Positions 25,863 through 35,954 of a stretch of DNA of 64,000 nt are shown here, piece after piece. A program made the position numbers and the translations under genes. Origin of the DNA: Poriferisodalis sp022821985 (lineage in GTDB: Bacteria > Actinomycetota > Acidimicrobiia > Acidimicrobiales > Poriferisodalaceae). Within the stretch, counting starts at the first letter, position 1. Every line of letters begins with the position of its first letter. The notes under the pieces were generated by a model. That model was not told where the DNA came from. It made no database searches and worked only from the letters and a program-made list of their open reading frames with translations. Where the stretch lies: NCBI RefSeq assembly GCF_965219595.1, contig NZ_OZ244781.1, positions 1 to 64,000 on the forward strand. Reading direction: 5' to 3'.

Positions 25863-27628
25863 CGCTGGCGTGTGCGCGGGCGGCCGCCGGAGCTGCGCAC
25901 GGTCACGACAGCGGTGAGGATCTCGGCTTCGAGATACTGGCGGTGGCTGACCTCGTTTGAGTAGTGCCGCAAGAGTCGCACCGCGGCATCCCGCCCAATC
26001 TCCGTCTCCATCGTCTCCGCCTCGGGCTCGGCCAGCAGCGCGATGCGCTCCTCGAGGTTCTGAGCGCCGCTCGGGGCGCACACGAACTCCAGCACGGCTC
26101 GCGTCCCTGTGATTCCCAAGGTTGTCTGGGCCCATCGCGGCTCGCTTGGAACCGATGGCGAACGCTCGCTGACCACGGCCAGCGCTTCTTCCGCGGCCGC
26201 TTCCAGCCTGGCCACGCTGCCCGGATCGCAGCCGCGTCGAGTCGCATGCGTCCTGACGAATTCCCTCAGCTCCGCTGTGCTCTGTGCGGAGAGCTCGACG
26301 ACGAGACTTCCTCGGCGCCCGATCAAACTGTTCGCAACCGTCGTCACGACGAGGACGAGGCTGCCGGCCGTCAGGCCGTTCTGCGAAACCGCATCCCACA
26401 CCACGCCCTGCGGCAGCGACAGGACGCCGAACTCGACGCTCAGCCCCACCGCGAGGGGCACGACCACCACCACCGCGTCACGTGCGCTACGCAGGCGCTG
26501 CACCGAACTGATCACAATGCGCAGCACGAGCGGCACCAAGGCCACGATCACAAAGGCCCCCAGGATCGGCCGTGGGATGGCAACGGCAACCGCCCACAGC
26601 TTCGGCACGAAGGCCGCCGCCAGGAAGAAGCATCCGGCGACAATGCCCACGCGGCGCGAGGCGCACCTGGTCTGGTTGATGAACGCCGGCCCGACGCCCG
26701 CGATCGTCACCGGCAGCGATCCGGCGACACCCGAGACGATGGTCCCGACGCCGGTGCGCCAGTTGGCTCGCTGCACTTCGCGGAAGTCCAGCGCTCGCGG
26801 CATCCTCCATGAGACCAGGCGTGTGTTCGACGCGACACCCTGCGAGCGCACGAGGATGGCAAACGAGACGATGAGGAACGAGGGCAGCATCGACACGAAG
26901 GTTTCGTAGTCGATGTCCCAACCGGGGCTGCTGCCGATCTCGGCGAGTCCCACCCAGTCTGCGTCCGCCACGAGATCGAAGTCGTAGGCGCCGACGGCCA
27001 CCGCACCCACCAAGCCCGCGCCGACGCCTGCTGCCGGCGCCCAGATGCGCCACGACCTCGGAGCCCACAGCACGATGGCCGCGATGATGGCCACCGTCAG
27101 CAGCACGCTGATCGGCACGAACCAGTCGAGGCGGGCCTCCAGCGCACTCCCGGCGTCGGCAAGGACGGGCACCAAGGCCGCAAACGCCAGTATCAGGACA
27201 GTGCCGCGCACCTGCGGCGTCACAACACGACGCAGGTAGGACAATCGCAGGCCGATGACGATCTGGAAGAGGCCCGAGACCACGACGAGCGCCGCCATCG
27301 TGGCAGGTCCGCCGCTCGCGAGCGCCAGTATGCAGAACGGCAGGCTGACCAGGTCGACCGTTGCGACGTACATGCTGTCGCTGCGCAGGCGCCCGAGGCG
27401 CACGGTGAGCAGCAAGGTCGTGGCGCCGCACACCACCATCGACGCCACGACGGCGCGCGCAGCAACGGCATCCGTCTCGCCGGCGAGTTGGGCGACGAGC
27501 GCTGGCAGGATCGCCAGCGGCACCACCATCAGCAGCGACAACTGGCCAGCGATGCCCGCAGCGGCCCGTCCAGTCGGAAACTCGTCCGGCTCGTACGTGG
27601 GTGCCAGCGGGGCACCGCCCGCGGTCAC
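25844..27628 (-). CDS. NCS2 (xanthine/uracil-type) permease with C-terminal histidine-kinase-like domain
   Basis: 594 residues from GTG 27628. The first ~425 form a multi-pass solute carrier of the NCS2/SLC23 type, with about 12-14 hydrophobic segments, GVGPAFINQTRCASRRVGIVAG and IPRPILGAFVIVALVP. NCS2 carriers import nucleobases with H+ or Na+. After the last membrane segment comes a soluble ~160-residue tail. Its start (STAELREFVRTHATRRGC, then ARLEAAAEEALAVV) resembles the opening helices of RsbW/GHKL-type ATPase domains. I do not see a clear N-box or G-box, so ATP binding is unproven. Typical NCS2 proteins end soon after the last helix, so this tail is unusual. The gene converges on the methyltransferase. 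Confidence 0.8.
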   Translation of the reverse strand: MTAGGAPLAPTYEPDEFPTGRAAAGIAGQLSLLMVVPLAILPALVAQLAGETDAVAARAVVASMVVCGATTLLLTVRLGRLRSDSMYVATVDLVSLPFCILALASGGPATMAALVVVSGLFQIVIGLRLSYLRRVVTPQVRGTVLILAFAALVPVLADAGSALEARLDWFVPISVLLTVAIIAAIVLWAPRSWRIWAPAAGVGAGLVGAVAVGAYDFDLVADADWVGLAEIGSSPGWDIDYETFVSMLPSFLIVSFAILVRSQGVASNTRLVSWRMPRALDFREVQRANWRTGVGTIVSGVAGSLPVTIAGVGPAFINQTRCASRRVGIVAGCFFLAAAFVPKLWAVAVAIPRPILGAFVIVALVPLVLRIVISSVQRLRSARDAVVVVVPLAVGLSVEFGVLSLPQGVVWDAVSQNGLTAGSLVLVVTTVANSLIGRRGSLVVELSAQSTAELREFVRTHATRRGCDPGSVARLEAAAEEALAVVSERSPSVPSEPRWAQTTLGITGTRAVLEFVCAPSGAQNLEERIALLAEPEAETMETEIGRDAAVRLLRHYSNEVSHRQYLEAEILTAVVTVRSSGGRPRTRQRQGRTS

Positions 27629-27806
27629 GCAATCACTCTAGTAATGAAGCAAATTCAGGGTCGAAGCTGCGCCTCGAATCGGCACATTGCCGCCCAGGGA
27701 GGCACCGCGGGGCAAACCTCTAGATTGAGGACGCGGCCAGCGCGGACTCCACTGCGAGTGAAAATCCGTGCATCTGCCGCCAATGCCGCCGACCGGGGAG
27801 TTGTCC

Positions 27807-30086
27807 ATGGCTGTTCACGCGAGTACTCCGATCGAGCTGATCGAAGGGGTGTACGCCGGGCTGGGCGACGCCGTGGCGTTCGGGCGTGAACGGCTGGGCC
27901 GCGCGCTCACGCTGTCGGAGAAGATCCTGATCGCGCACCTCTCCCACCGTGAACAGGAACTCGAACGGGCCGTCTCCTATGTCGACCTGGCGCCCGACCG
28001 CGTCGCCATGCAGGACGCCACTGCACAGATGGCGTGGCTGCAGTTCATGACTGCCGGGCTGGACGAGGTGGCGGTGCCCACCACGACCCACTGCGACCAT
28101 CTCATCCAGGCTCGCGAGGACGGCAAGCGCGATCTGCTCGCCGCATCGGAGAACAACGAGGAGGTCTACGACTTTCTCGAGAGCGTGTGTGCCCGCTACG
28201 GCGCAGGCTTCTGGAAGCCCGGCAGCGGCATCATCCACCAGGTCGTGCTCGAGCAGTACGCCTTTCCCGGCGGGATGATGATCGGCACCGACAGCCACAC
28301 ACCCAATGCCGGCGGGCTGGGCATGGTGGCGGTCGGCGTAGGCGGCGCCGACGCCGTCGACGTCATGACCGGCTTCGCCTGGAACGTGAGGTGGCCCAAG
28401 GTGATCGGCGTGCACCTGGTCGGTGAGCTTTCCGGTTGGAGTGCGCCGAAGGACGTCATCCTGAAGGTGGCCGAGATCCTCACAGTGTCCGGCGGCACCG
28501 GCGCGATCGTGGAGTACTTCGGTCCAGGCGCCGAATCGCTGAGCGCCACCGGCAAGGGCACGATCTGCAACATGGGTGCCGAGATCGGCGCCACCACGTC
28601 GCTGTTCGGCTACGACGCCGCCATGGCCCGCTATCTGTCGGCCACTGGCCGCTCCGCTGTGGCCGACGCAGCCGATGCGGTCGCCGAGCACCTGCGGTCC
28701 GACGACGAGGCGATGGCCGACCCCGGCGCCCACTACGACCAGGTCATCGAGATCGACCTGTCGCGCCTGCGGCCCCACATCAATGGCCCTCACACCCCCG
28801 ACCTCGCCCGTGAGGTATCAGCCCTGGGCGCGGAGGCCCAGGCCGAGGGCTGGCCGCTGCAGATCAGCGCAGCGCTCATCGGCAGCTGCACGAACTCCAG
28901 CTACGAGGACATCACCCGGGCTGCTTCGATCGCCCGCGACGCCGCTGCCAAGGGGCTGCGGGCGCGGACACAGCTGCTCGTGACCCCCGGCTCGGAGCAG
29001 GTGCGCGCCACCATCGAGCGTGACGGGCTGCTCGCCGACTTCGAGGCGCTGGGCGCCACGGTGCTCGCCAATGCCTGCGGACCCTGCATCGGCCAGTGGG
29101 ACCGCTCCGGCGACGAGAACTACGTCCCCGGCCAGGCGAACGTGATCGTCACGTCCTACAACCGCAATTTCCCCAAGCGAAACGACGGCGATGCCGCCAC
29201 GCTGGCATTCGTCACCTCGCCCGAGACTGTCATGGCACTGGCGCTGGCCGGAACGCTCGACTTCGATCCCGTAGACGGCGTGCTGCACACCGATGCCGGA
29301 GAGCCGGTCACGCTGCCCACGCCGGTGGGCGTCGAGCTGCCGCCGGCCGGCTTCGATCCCGGCGAGAGCGGGTTCGTGGCCCCGCCGGCTGACCCCCGCA
29401 GCGTCGAGGTTCGGGTCTCACCGACGTCGGACCGCCTGCAGGTGCTCGAACCGTTCGAAGCGTGGGACGGCAACGATTACGCAGATCTCCCGGTGCTGGT
29501 CAAGGCCAGGGGCAAGTTCACCACCGACCACATCTCCATGGCCGGCCCGTGGCTTCGCTACCGGGGCCACCTCGAGAACATCTCTGGGAACCTGTACCTC
29601 GGTGCCGTGAATGCCTTCGACGGCTACGACGTGGGACATGGCAAGAACCAGTTGACCGGCGAGACGCAGCCGTACCCGGAGATCGCGAGGGCATACCACT
29701 CCGCCGGCGTGAACTGGGTGGTGATCGGCGATCAGAACATGGGCGAGGGCTCGAGCCGCGAACATGCCGCCATGGAGCCGCGCTTCCGGGGCGGTCTGGT
29801 CGCGCTGTGCCGCAGCTTCGCCCGCATCCACGAGACCAACCTGAAGAAGCAGGGCATGCTGCCGCTCACGTTTGCGGACCCCGCCGACTACGACCGCATC
29901 GATGAGGACGACCGGATCTCAGTGGTCGGGCTCGCCGATCTGGCGCCGGGCCGTCCCGTCACCGTGGAGGTGCGCAAACCGTCGGGTGACACGTTCTCGT
30001 TCGAGGCCAACCACACGTTCAGCGCTGACCAGGTGGAATGGTTCAAGGCAGGCTCGGCGCTCAACATCATCCGAGCCTCGCTCTAG
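27807..30086 (+). CDS. acn: Aconitate hydratase (mitochondrial/AcnA-like)
   Basis: 759 residues. ATG 27807 was chosen because GGGGAG lies six bases upstream; the frame is open a little further 5'. The 4Fe-4S ligands are Cys361 in GSCTNSS and Cys424/Cys427 in ACGPCIGQW. GTDSHTPNAGGLGM, VTSYNRNFPKRNDG and GEGSSREHAAMEPR are active-site segments of the family. The enzyme interconverts citrate and isocitrate in the TCA cycle. The length suits the mitochondrial-type aconitases (~750-780) rather than the ~890-residue IRP type. It is divergent from the permease and followed by a strong hairpin terminator. Confidence 0.95.
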   Translation: MAVHASTPIELIEGVYAGLGDAVAFGRERLGRALTLSEKILIAHLSHREQELERAVSYVDLAPDRVAMQDATAQMAWLQFMTAGLDEVAVPTTTHCDHLIQAREDGKRDLLAASENNEEVYDFLESVCARYGAGFWKPGSGIIHQVVLEQYAFPGGMMIGTDSHTPNAGGLGMVAVGVGGADAVDVMTGFAWNVRWPKVIGVHLVGELSGWSAPKDVILKVAEILTVSGGTGAIVEYFGPGAESLSATGKGTICNMGAEIGATTSLFGYDAAMARYLSATGRSAVADAADAVAEHLRSDDEAMADPGAHYDQVIEIDLSRLRPHINGPHTPDLAREVSALGAEAQAEGWPLQISAALIGSCTNSSYEDITRAASIARDAAAKGLRARTQLLVTPGSEQVRATIERDGLLADFEALGATVLANACGPCIGQWDRSGDENYVPGQANVIVTSYNRNFPKRNDGDAATLAFVTSPETVMALALAGTLDFDPVDGVLHTDAGEPVTLPTPVGVELPPAGFDPGESGFVAPPADPRSVEVRVSPTSDRLQVLEPFEAWDGNDYADLPVLVKARGKFTTDHISMAGPWLRYRGHLENISGNLYLGAVNAFDGYDVGHGKNQLTGETQPYPEIARAYHSAGVNWVVIGDQNMGEGSSREHAAMEPRFRGGLVALCRSFARIHETNLKKQGMLPLTFADPADYDRIDEDDRISVVGLADLAPGRPVTVEVRKPSGDTFSFEANHTFSADQVEWFKAGSALNIIRASL

Positions 30087-30100
30087 CTGGGCCCGTCAAC

Positions 30101-30139
30101 GCGAGGAAGCCGGCCCGGGGGGAGGGCCGGCTTCTTCGC
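30101..30139 (+). terminator. Hairpin terminator after aconitase
   Basis: Arms 30101-30116 and 30124-30139 pair as a 16-bp stem (core GAAGCCGGCCC with GGGCCGGCTTC, one G-T pair outside it) around a 7-nt loop, 15 nt after the acn stop. No long U-run follows, as is common in GC-rich actinobacteria. It separates acn from the lysR unit. Confidence 0.85.
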
Positions 30140-30320
30140 TGAGGTCGCTGAGCGTGGGGGACGCTTCGACCTGTTGCCGGTCGGAGCGGGGGCTTCCGAT
30201 CCGGCATTCGCCCGCCTGGGTGGGGGGACACCGTGCGGCGGTGCGATATGTGGAGCGGTATGGGGTAACCGCTCACGAGCAAATTACCCTGGGCCTCGCT
30301 ATCGGGCCAGCAGTTAGCGC

Positions 30321-30346
30321 AGATAGTTTCAATCTCTTTTGGAGAT
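30321..30346 (+). promoter_or_regulatory. Candidate LysR-type operator
   Basis: Three alternating half-sites at one helical turn: AGAT (30321-30324), ATCT (30332-30335) and AGAT (30343-30346), each separated by 7 nt. The right pair also makes the LysR consensus ATC-N9-GAT (30332-30346). It lies 30-55 nt before the LysR start, where autoregulation sites are usual. The rest of 30140-30375 shows no other feature. Confidence 0.5.
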
Positions 30347-30375
30347 GACCTGCAGCCGGGCGCTAGCGTGGCCGC

Positions 30376-31293
30376 ATGGATCTGAAATACCTCGACGCGC
30401 TGGCTGCGGTTGCTGCACACGGACGGTTCTCGGCAGCAGCACGAGCGCTGCACACCGTGCAGTCGAACGTGTCCAGCCACGTCGCAAAACTGGAGGACGA
30501 GCTAGGCGCTGTGCTCGTGGATCGCGCTGCGGGGTCATTGACACCCGAGGGTGAGGTGGTGCTGGCTCGCACCAAGCGCATCAACGGCGAGATCGCAGCC
30601 ATGCGGGCTGATGTGGCGTCGATGACGTCGCATGTCACCGGCGACGTGCATCTGGGCATCATCGGCACCCCCGGACGCTGGCTGCTGCCGCCCTTTCTCG
30701 ACGAACTGCGTCGACAACACCCAGATGTCGACGCCACGGTGGTCGACGCCACGACCCTGGCGCTCACCCGCTTGCTCGAGGGCGGCGAACTCGATCTTGC
30801 CGTGGTGAACGCCCCGCTCGATCATGAGGAGCTGGTGGCCACGCCGCTGTTCGCTGAAGAGTTCGTGGTCATCGCCCCCACCGGGCACGCCCTCGCGGCG
30901 CTCGGTGATCGAGAGGTGAGCTTCGCCGAACTCGAGCAGTACGAGCTGCTGCTCGGGCCTCCCGGCTCGGTGATGCGCATGCTCATCGACTCGGCTGCCG
31001 CCCGGCGCGGCGTGTCATTGCGAACCATGGCCCAGCTCGACGGAATCCGGCTGACCGCCACGCTCGCGTTCCAGGGCTACGGGCCCGCCATTGTGCCGAT
31101 TACCTCGATCCCGGTCTGGACTGACCGGGGCGACTGGAGCGTGCTGACCGTTGCGGATCTGCCTCCTCGCCAGGTGGCGCTGGCCATCCGTCGCCGCGGG
31201 ATGCTGTCGGCGCCGGCGGCGGCGGCACGCGACATGCTGCGCTCAGTGATTCGCAGCGTGTCCCGCCGCATCCCCGGCGTCACTGCCACATAG
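30376..31293 (+). CDS. LysR-family transcriptional regulator
   Basis: 305 residues. The N-terminal helix-turn-helix (LDALAAVAAHGRFSAAARALHTVQSNVSSHVAKLEDELGAVL) and a C-terminal periplasmic-binding-type effector domain (GDVHLGIIGTPGRWLLPPFLDELRRQHPDV; GELDLAVVNAPL) are typical, as is the length. The next gene begins within about ten bases of its stop, so regulator and carboxyltransferase are probably cotranscribed. The effector is unknown; a CoA-ester or TCA-linked acid would suit the neighbours. Confidence 0.9.
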   Translation: MDLKYLDALAAVAAHGRFSAAARALHTVQSNVSSHVAKLEDELGAVLVDRAAGSLTPEGEVVLARTKRINGEIAAMRADVASMTSHVTGDVHLGIIGTPGRWLLPPFLDELRRQHPDVDATVVDATTLALTRLLEGGELDLAVVNAPLDHEELVATPLFAEEFVVIAPTGHALAALGDREVSFAELEQYELLLGPPGSVMRMLIDSAAARRGVSLRTMAQLDGIRLTATLAFQGYGPAIVPITSIPVWTDRGDWSVLTVADLPPRQVALAIRRRGMLSAPAAAARDMLRSVIRSVSRRIPGVTAT

Positions 31294-31303
31294 ATTGACA
31301 GCA

Positions 31304-32641
31304 GTGGACCTGCAGCTGCGCGCCGGTGCAAGTGGACATGTCACGGCCGGCATCGCCACCCTCGGCGAGCGGACGGCCATGCTCATCTCCGCCGACAGTC
31401 CCCATCGGCGCGGCGCGCTGTCGCCCGCCGACAGCGAGACCATCGTCGCGGGCCTGCAGACGGCGCTCGCCAAGCGCCTGCCGGTGGTGCTCATGCTGTC
31501 GTCCAGCGGCGCCGACGCGCACTATGGCGTCGCCGCGCTGCACGGCTGGGGCGAAGCCGCCCGGGTGCTCGTGCGGTGCTCGGGAGTCGTCCCGGTCCTG
31601 GCCGGGGTGACAGGGCAGGCCATCTCGGGCATCGCCTTGCTGATCGGGTTGTCCGATGTCGTCGTGATGTCCGACGATGCCTACGCCTTCGTGAGCGGCC
31701 CCGTCCCGGTGCGCGAGATGACCGGCGTGGCCATCGGGCCCGACGAACTGGGCGGCGCCCCGATTCATGCCACCGCATCGGGAACTGCGTCTGCGGTGAC
31801 GTCCACCGAGGGCGTGCTCGACATGCTGACCGAGATCCTGAGCTATCTGCCGGCGCACTGTGACAAGCTGCCGCCACGCATCGAGACCGGCGATCCGCGT
31901 GAGCGTTTGACCCCTGCTGCGGGCGAGCTGCTGCCATCGGTGCCGACGGGTGCCTACGACGTGCGCGACATCATCATGGAACTCGTCGACGAGGGCTGCC
32001 TGACCGAGCTGCGGGCGGGTTGGGCGCCGAATCTTGTCACGGGCTTCGCCACGCTGGGCGGCTACTCGGTTGGCGTGCTCGCGAACCAGCCGATGAGCAT
32101 CGCCGGCACGCTCGACATCGCCGCCAGCCAGAAGGGCGCCCGCTTCGTCAATTTCTGCGATGCCTTCGGCTTGCCTCTGGTCACGCTGGTGGATACGCCG
32201 GGCTTCTACCCCGGCAAAGACCTCGAATGGCGCGGGATGATCCGCCACGGCGCCCAGCTGGCCTTTGCCTATGCCCGTGCCACGGTGCCGCGCGTGGCCG
32301 TGGTGCTGCGCAAGTCGTATGGCGGCGCCTACATCGTCATGGACTCCAAGACGATGGGCAACGACGTGTACCTGGCGTGGCCGAGCGCCGAGCTGGCGGT
32401 GATGGGCGCATCCCAGGCGGCCCAGATCCTCCGCCGTGGCGCCGGCGAGGACGAGATCGCCGACTATGTCACCGACTACGAGGACACGTACCTGAATCCC
32501 TACGTCGCCGCCGAGCGCGGCTATGTCGACTGCGTCATCGACCCCGCCGACACGCGGCGGGAGCTCATCGACACGCTCGACATGCTGGCCACCAAGCGCG
32601 AACGGCTGCGCCAGCGCCGCCACGACAACGCCCCCCTCTAG
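31304..32641 (+). CDS. Acyl-CoA carboxylase carboxyltransferase subunit (AccD/PccB type)
   Basis: About 445 residues. GTG 31304 is preferred, with TTG 31295 also in frame. The carboxyltransferase fold is seen in both halves: ISGIALLIGLSDVVVMSDDAYAFVSGP in the first, VDTPGFYPGKDLEWRGMIRHGAQLAFAYA with RKSYGGAYIVMDSK and AELAVMGASQAAQIL in the second. Family members carboxylate acetyl-, propionyl- or longer acyl-CoA using carboxybiotin. It is shorter than usual actinobacterial AccD/PccB (~510-540), mainly at the N-terminus. No biotin carboxylase or BCCP gene is next to it, so a partner must be encoded elsewhere. Confidence 0.85.
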   Translation: MDLQLRAGASGHVTAGIATLGERTAMLISADSPHRRGALSPADSETIVAGLQTALAKRLPVVLMLSSSGADAHYGVAALHGWGEAARVLVRCSGVVPVLAGVTGQAISGIALLIGLSDVVVMSDDAYAFVSGPVPVREMTGVAIGPDELGGAPIHATASGTASAVTSTEGVLDMLTEILSYLPAHCDKLPPRIETGDPRERLTPAAGELLPSVPTGAYDVRDIIMELVDEGCLTELRAGWAPNLVTGFATLGGYSVGVLANQPMSIAGTLDIAASQKGARFVNFCDAFGLPLVTLVDTPGFYPGKDLEWRGMIRHGAQLAFAYARATVPRVAVVLRKSYGGAYIVMDSKTMGNDVYLAWPSAELAVMGASQAAQILRRGAGEDEIADYVTDYEDTYLNPYVAAERGYVDCVIDPADTRRELIDTLDMLATKRERLRQRRHDNAPL

Positions 32642-32704
32642 GCCCTGGGATTCGCGGCGGAGCGACATATTGGGTACATTCGGCGGCGCGAACAAGGGGG
32701 ACTG

Positions 32705-33976
<1,272 letters not shown>

Positions 33977-34023
33977 CCAGCTCTCCCCCGCCGGGCGCTG
34001 CTAGCGCGGCGCTTGCTCGGTAG

Positions 34024-35007
34024 CTAGCCGACGTCGAGCAGGATCTTGCCGACGTTCGCGTTGGTGGCCATGTACTCGTGCGCTTCGGCGATGTCGTCGA
34101 GCGCGAAACGCGAGTCGATGACCGGCCGCAGTGAGCCGTCGTCGAAACGAGGGAGCAGCTCAGCGCAGAAGCGCTGGTTGGCGTCGATCTTCTGCTCGAT
34201 GGGCCGTGATCGCAGCACGGTGCCGATCAGCGCCGCTCGCTTCGGCAGCAATGCGCCGAGCGGGAACGTCGCCGTCGGCTCGCCCATGACGCCGACTTGG
34301 ATGATGCGCCCCTGGACGCGTACCGAGGCGATGTTGCGGGCCAGGTAATCGCCGCCGACGACGTCGAGCACCACGTCGACGCCTTGGCGGCCGGTCCACT
34401 CCTTGATCGCATCTGCAAAATCGGTCTGCGTGTAGTCGATGACCAGGTCGGCGCCGAGGTCGGTGCAGGCCGCCACCTTCGACGTCGAGCAGGTGACGGC
34501 AATGCGGGCACCGATTGCCTTGGCGATCTGAATCGCGGCGGTGCCCACGCCCGAGGCACCTGCATGCACCAGCGCCGTGCCGCCTGAGGCCAGACCCCCC
34601 TGGGTCACGAGCGCATCGTGGGCGGTCATGAACACCTCCGGGATGGCAGCGGCATCGCGCAGCTCCACCGAAGCGGGGATGCGCTGCAGCATGCGCTCGT
34701 GGGTGACGACCTGCTCGGCCTTCGCCCCGCCCGACACGATGCCCATGACCTCGTCGCCCACCGCCCAGCCGGTGACTCGCTCGCCGCGCGCGGCGATGGT
34801 GCCTGCGAATTCGAGACCAGGGATCTCGAACTCGGGCTTGGGGCCCGGCGCGGGGTACAGGCCCATCCGCTGGAGCAGGTCGGCCCGATTCATCGCCGAG
34901 CACGCCACATTCACCAGCACTTCTTCGGGCCCAGGCGCCGGGTCGGGCACTTCCCGTACCTGGAGCACGTCGACGCCGCCGTATTCGGGTATCACCACTG
35001 CACGCAT
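34024..35007 (-). CDS. NAD(P)H:quinone oxidoreductase, medium-chain dehydrogenase family
   Basis: 327 residues. The QOR signature is intact: NRADLLQRMGLYPAPG, PGLEFAGTIAARG, and the nucleotide-binding loop ALVHAGASGVGTAAIQIAKAIGA near residue 145. No zinc-ligand cysteine cluster is present, as expected for quinone oxidoreductases (PIG3-like). It would reduce quinones or enoyl-type substrates using NADPH in the cytosol. Only 41 nt separate its start from the divergent phosphatase gene. Confidence 0.9.
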   Translation of the reverse strand: MRAVVIPEYGGVDVLQVREVPDPAPGPEEVLVNVACSAMNRADLLQRMGLYPAPGPKPEFEIPGLEFAGTIAARGERVTGWAVGDEVMGIVSGGAKAEQVVTHERMLQRIPASVELRDAAAIPEVFMTAHDALVTQGGLASGGTALVHAGASGVGTAAIQIAKAIGARIAVTCSTSKVAACTDLGADLVIDYTQTDFADAIKEWTGRQGVDVVLDVVGGDYLARNIASVRVQGRIIQVGVMGEPTATFPLGALLPKRAALIGTVLRSRPIEQKIDANQRFCAELLPRFDDGSLRPVIDSRFALDDIAEAHEYMATNANVGKILLDVG

Positions 35008-35048
35008 GGGCGGCGACGGTACTTCGGAAGTGGTTACCCTGCGAGCCC

Positions 35049-35876
35049 GTGCGTCGGGATGCTGTCATCACCCTCGAGGGCGCGAACAACTGCCGTGACA
35101 TCGGCGGCTATCCCGCAGGGGGCGGGCGTCATGTGCGGATGGGAGCGCTGTTTCGCTCCGATCGCCTGAGCGCACTGTCCCTCGACGATCTCGAAGAACT
35201 GGGCAGCCGCGGCATCCGCACGGTGGTCGATTTCCGTGCCGGACCCGAGATCGAGCGCGACCGTTCGCGGCTGTGGCCCGGCGTGACCTCGCACATCTCG
35301 CTGCCAGTAGGCGACACCGTGGATGGCGACATCAGCATGGTGGACCAGATTTTCGAGGGGCGGTTGCGGTCGGTCAGTGAAGACGACATGGCCGGTCTGT
35401 ACCTGCAAATGATCAGCACCTACGGCGAGCGGTTCGCACAGCTCGTGACGATTGCCGCCGATGTCGACCATCTGCCGATGCTGTTCCACTGCACGGCCGG
35501 CAAGGACCGCAGCGGCATCGCGTCGGCGCTGCTGCTGGAAGCACTCGGCGTCGCCCGCGAGACGGTGCTGGACGACTACTGCCTCACCAACGAGCTGCGA
35601 TCCCACCAGCGCATGGCTGAGCTGGCACCGGAGTTCGCCAAGATCGGCATCAGCATCGACGACGTGCGTGCGATTCTGAGCGCCCCGCGCGGCGTCATGG
35701 CCGCAGTGTTGGCCGATCTCGACGTCCGATTCGGTGACGTCGGCGCGGCGGTCCACGAGAGCCTGAACGGCAGCACGGCGGATGAAAGAACGCGATCCGG
35801 CGCGGTGGGATACCTGCTTGCCCACGGACTCGACCCAGCGGCGCTGGAGATGCTGCGGGCGAACCTGCTGATCTGA
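35049..35876 (+). CDS. Tyrosine/serine phosphatase (MptpB/Y_phosphatase3 family)
   Basis: 275 residues from GTG 35049. The family opening NCRDIGGYPAGGGRHVRMGALFRSDRL and the P-loop HCTAGKDRSG (CX5R) near residue 149 identify it with mycobacterial PtpB-like dual-specificity phosphatases. Substrates could be phosphoproteins or phosphoinositides. A lipid-anchoring or secretion signal is absent. It is divergent from the oxidoreductase gene. Confidence 0.9.
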   Translation: MRRDAVITLEGANNCRDIGGYPAGGGRHVRMGALFRSDRLSALSLDDLEELGSRGIRTVVDFRAGPEIERDRSRLWPGVTSHISLPVGDTVDGDISMVDQIFEGRLRSVSEDDMAGLYLQMISTYGERFAQLVTIAADVDHLPMLFHCTAGKDRSGIASALLLEALGVARETVLDDYCLTNELRSHQRMAELAPEFAKIGISIDDVRAILSAPRGVMAAVLADLDVRFGDVGAAVHESLNGSTADERTRSGAVGYLLAHGLDPAALEMLRANLLI

Positions 35877-35954
35877 GGCTGCTCCGACCAAACCGAGCCA
35901 ACACCACTCGGGCCGGGGCCGATCGCGTCGACACTGGCCGGCCGCAAGCGTCTC

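Noticed and set aside
33995..34007. Short hairpin GCGCT-GCT-AGCGC between gltA and the oxidoreductase
   Set aside because: Only five base pairs; too weak to call a terminator although its position between convergent genes is suggestive.
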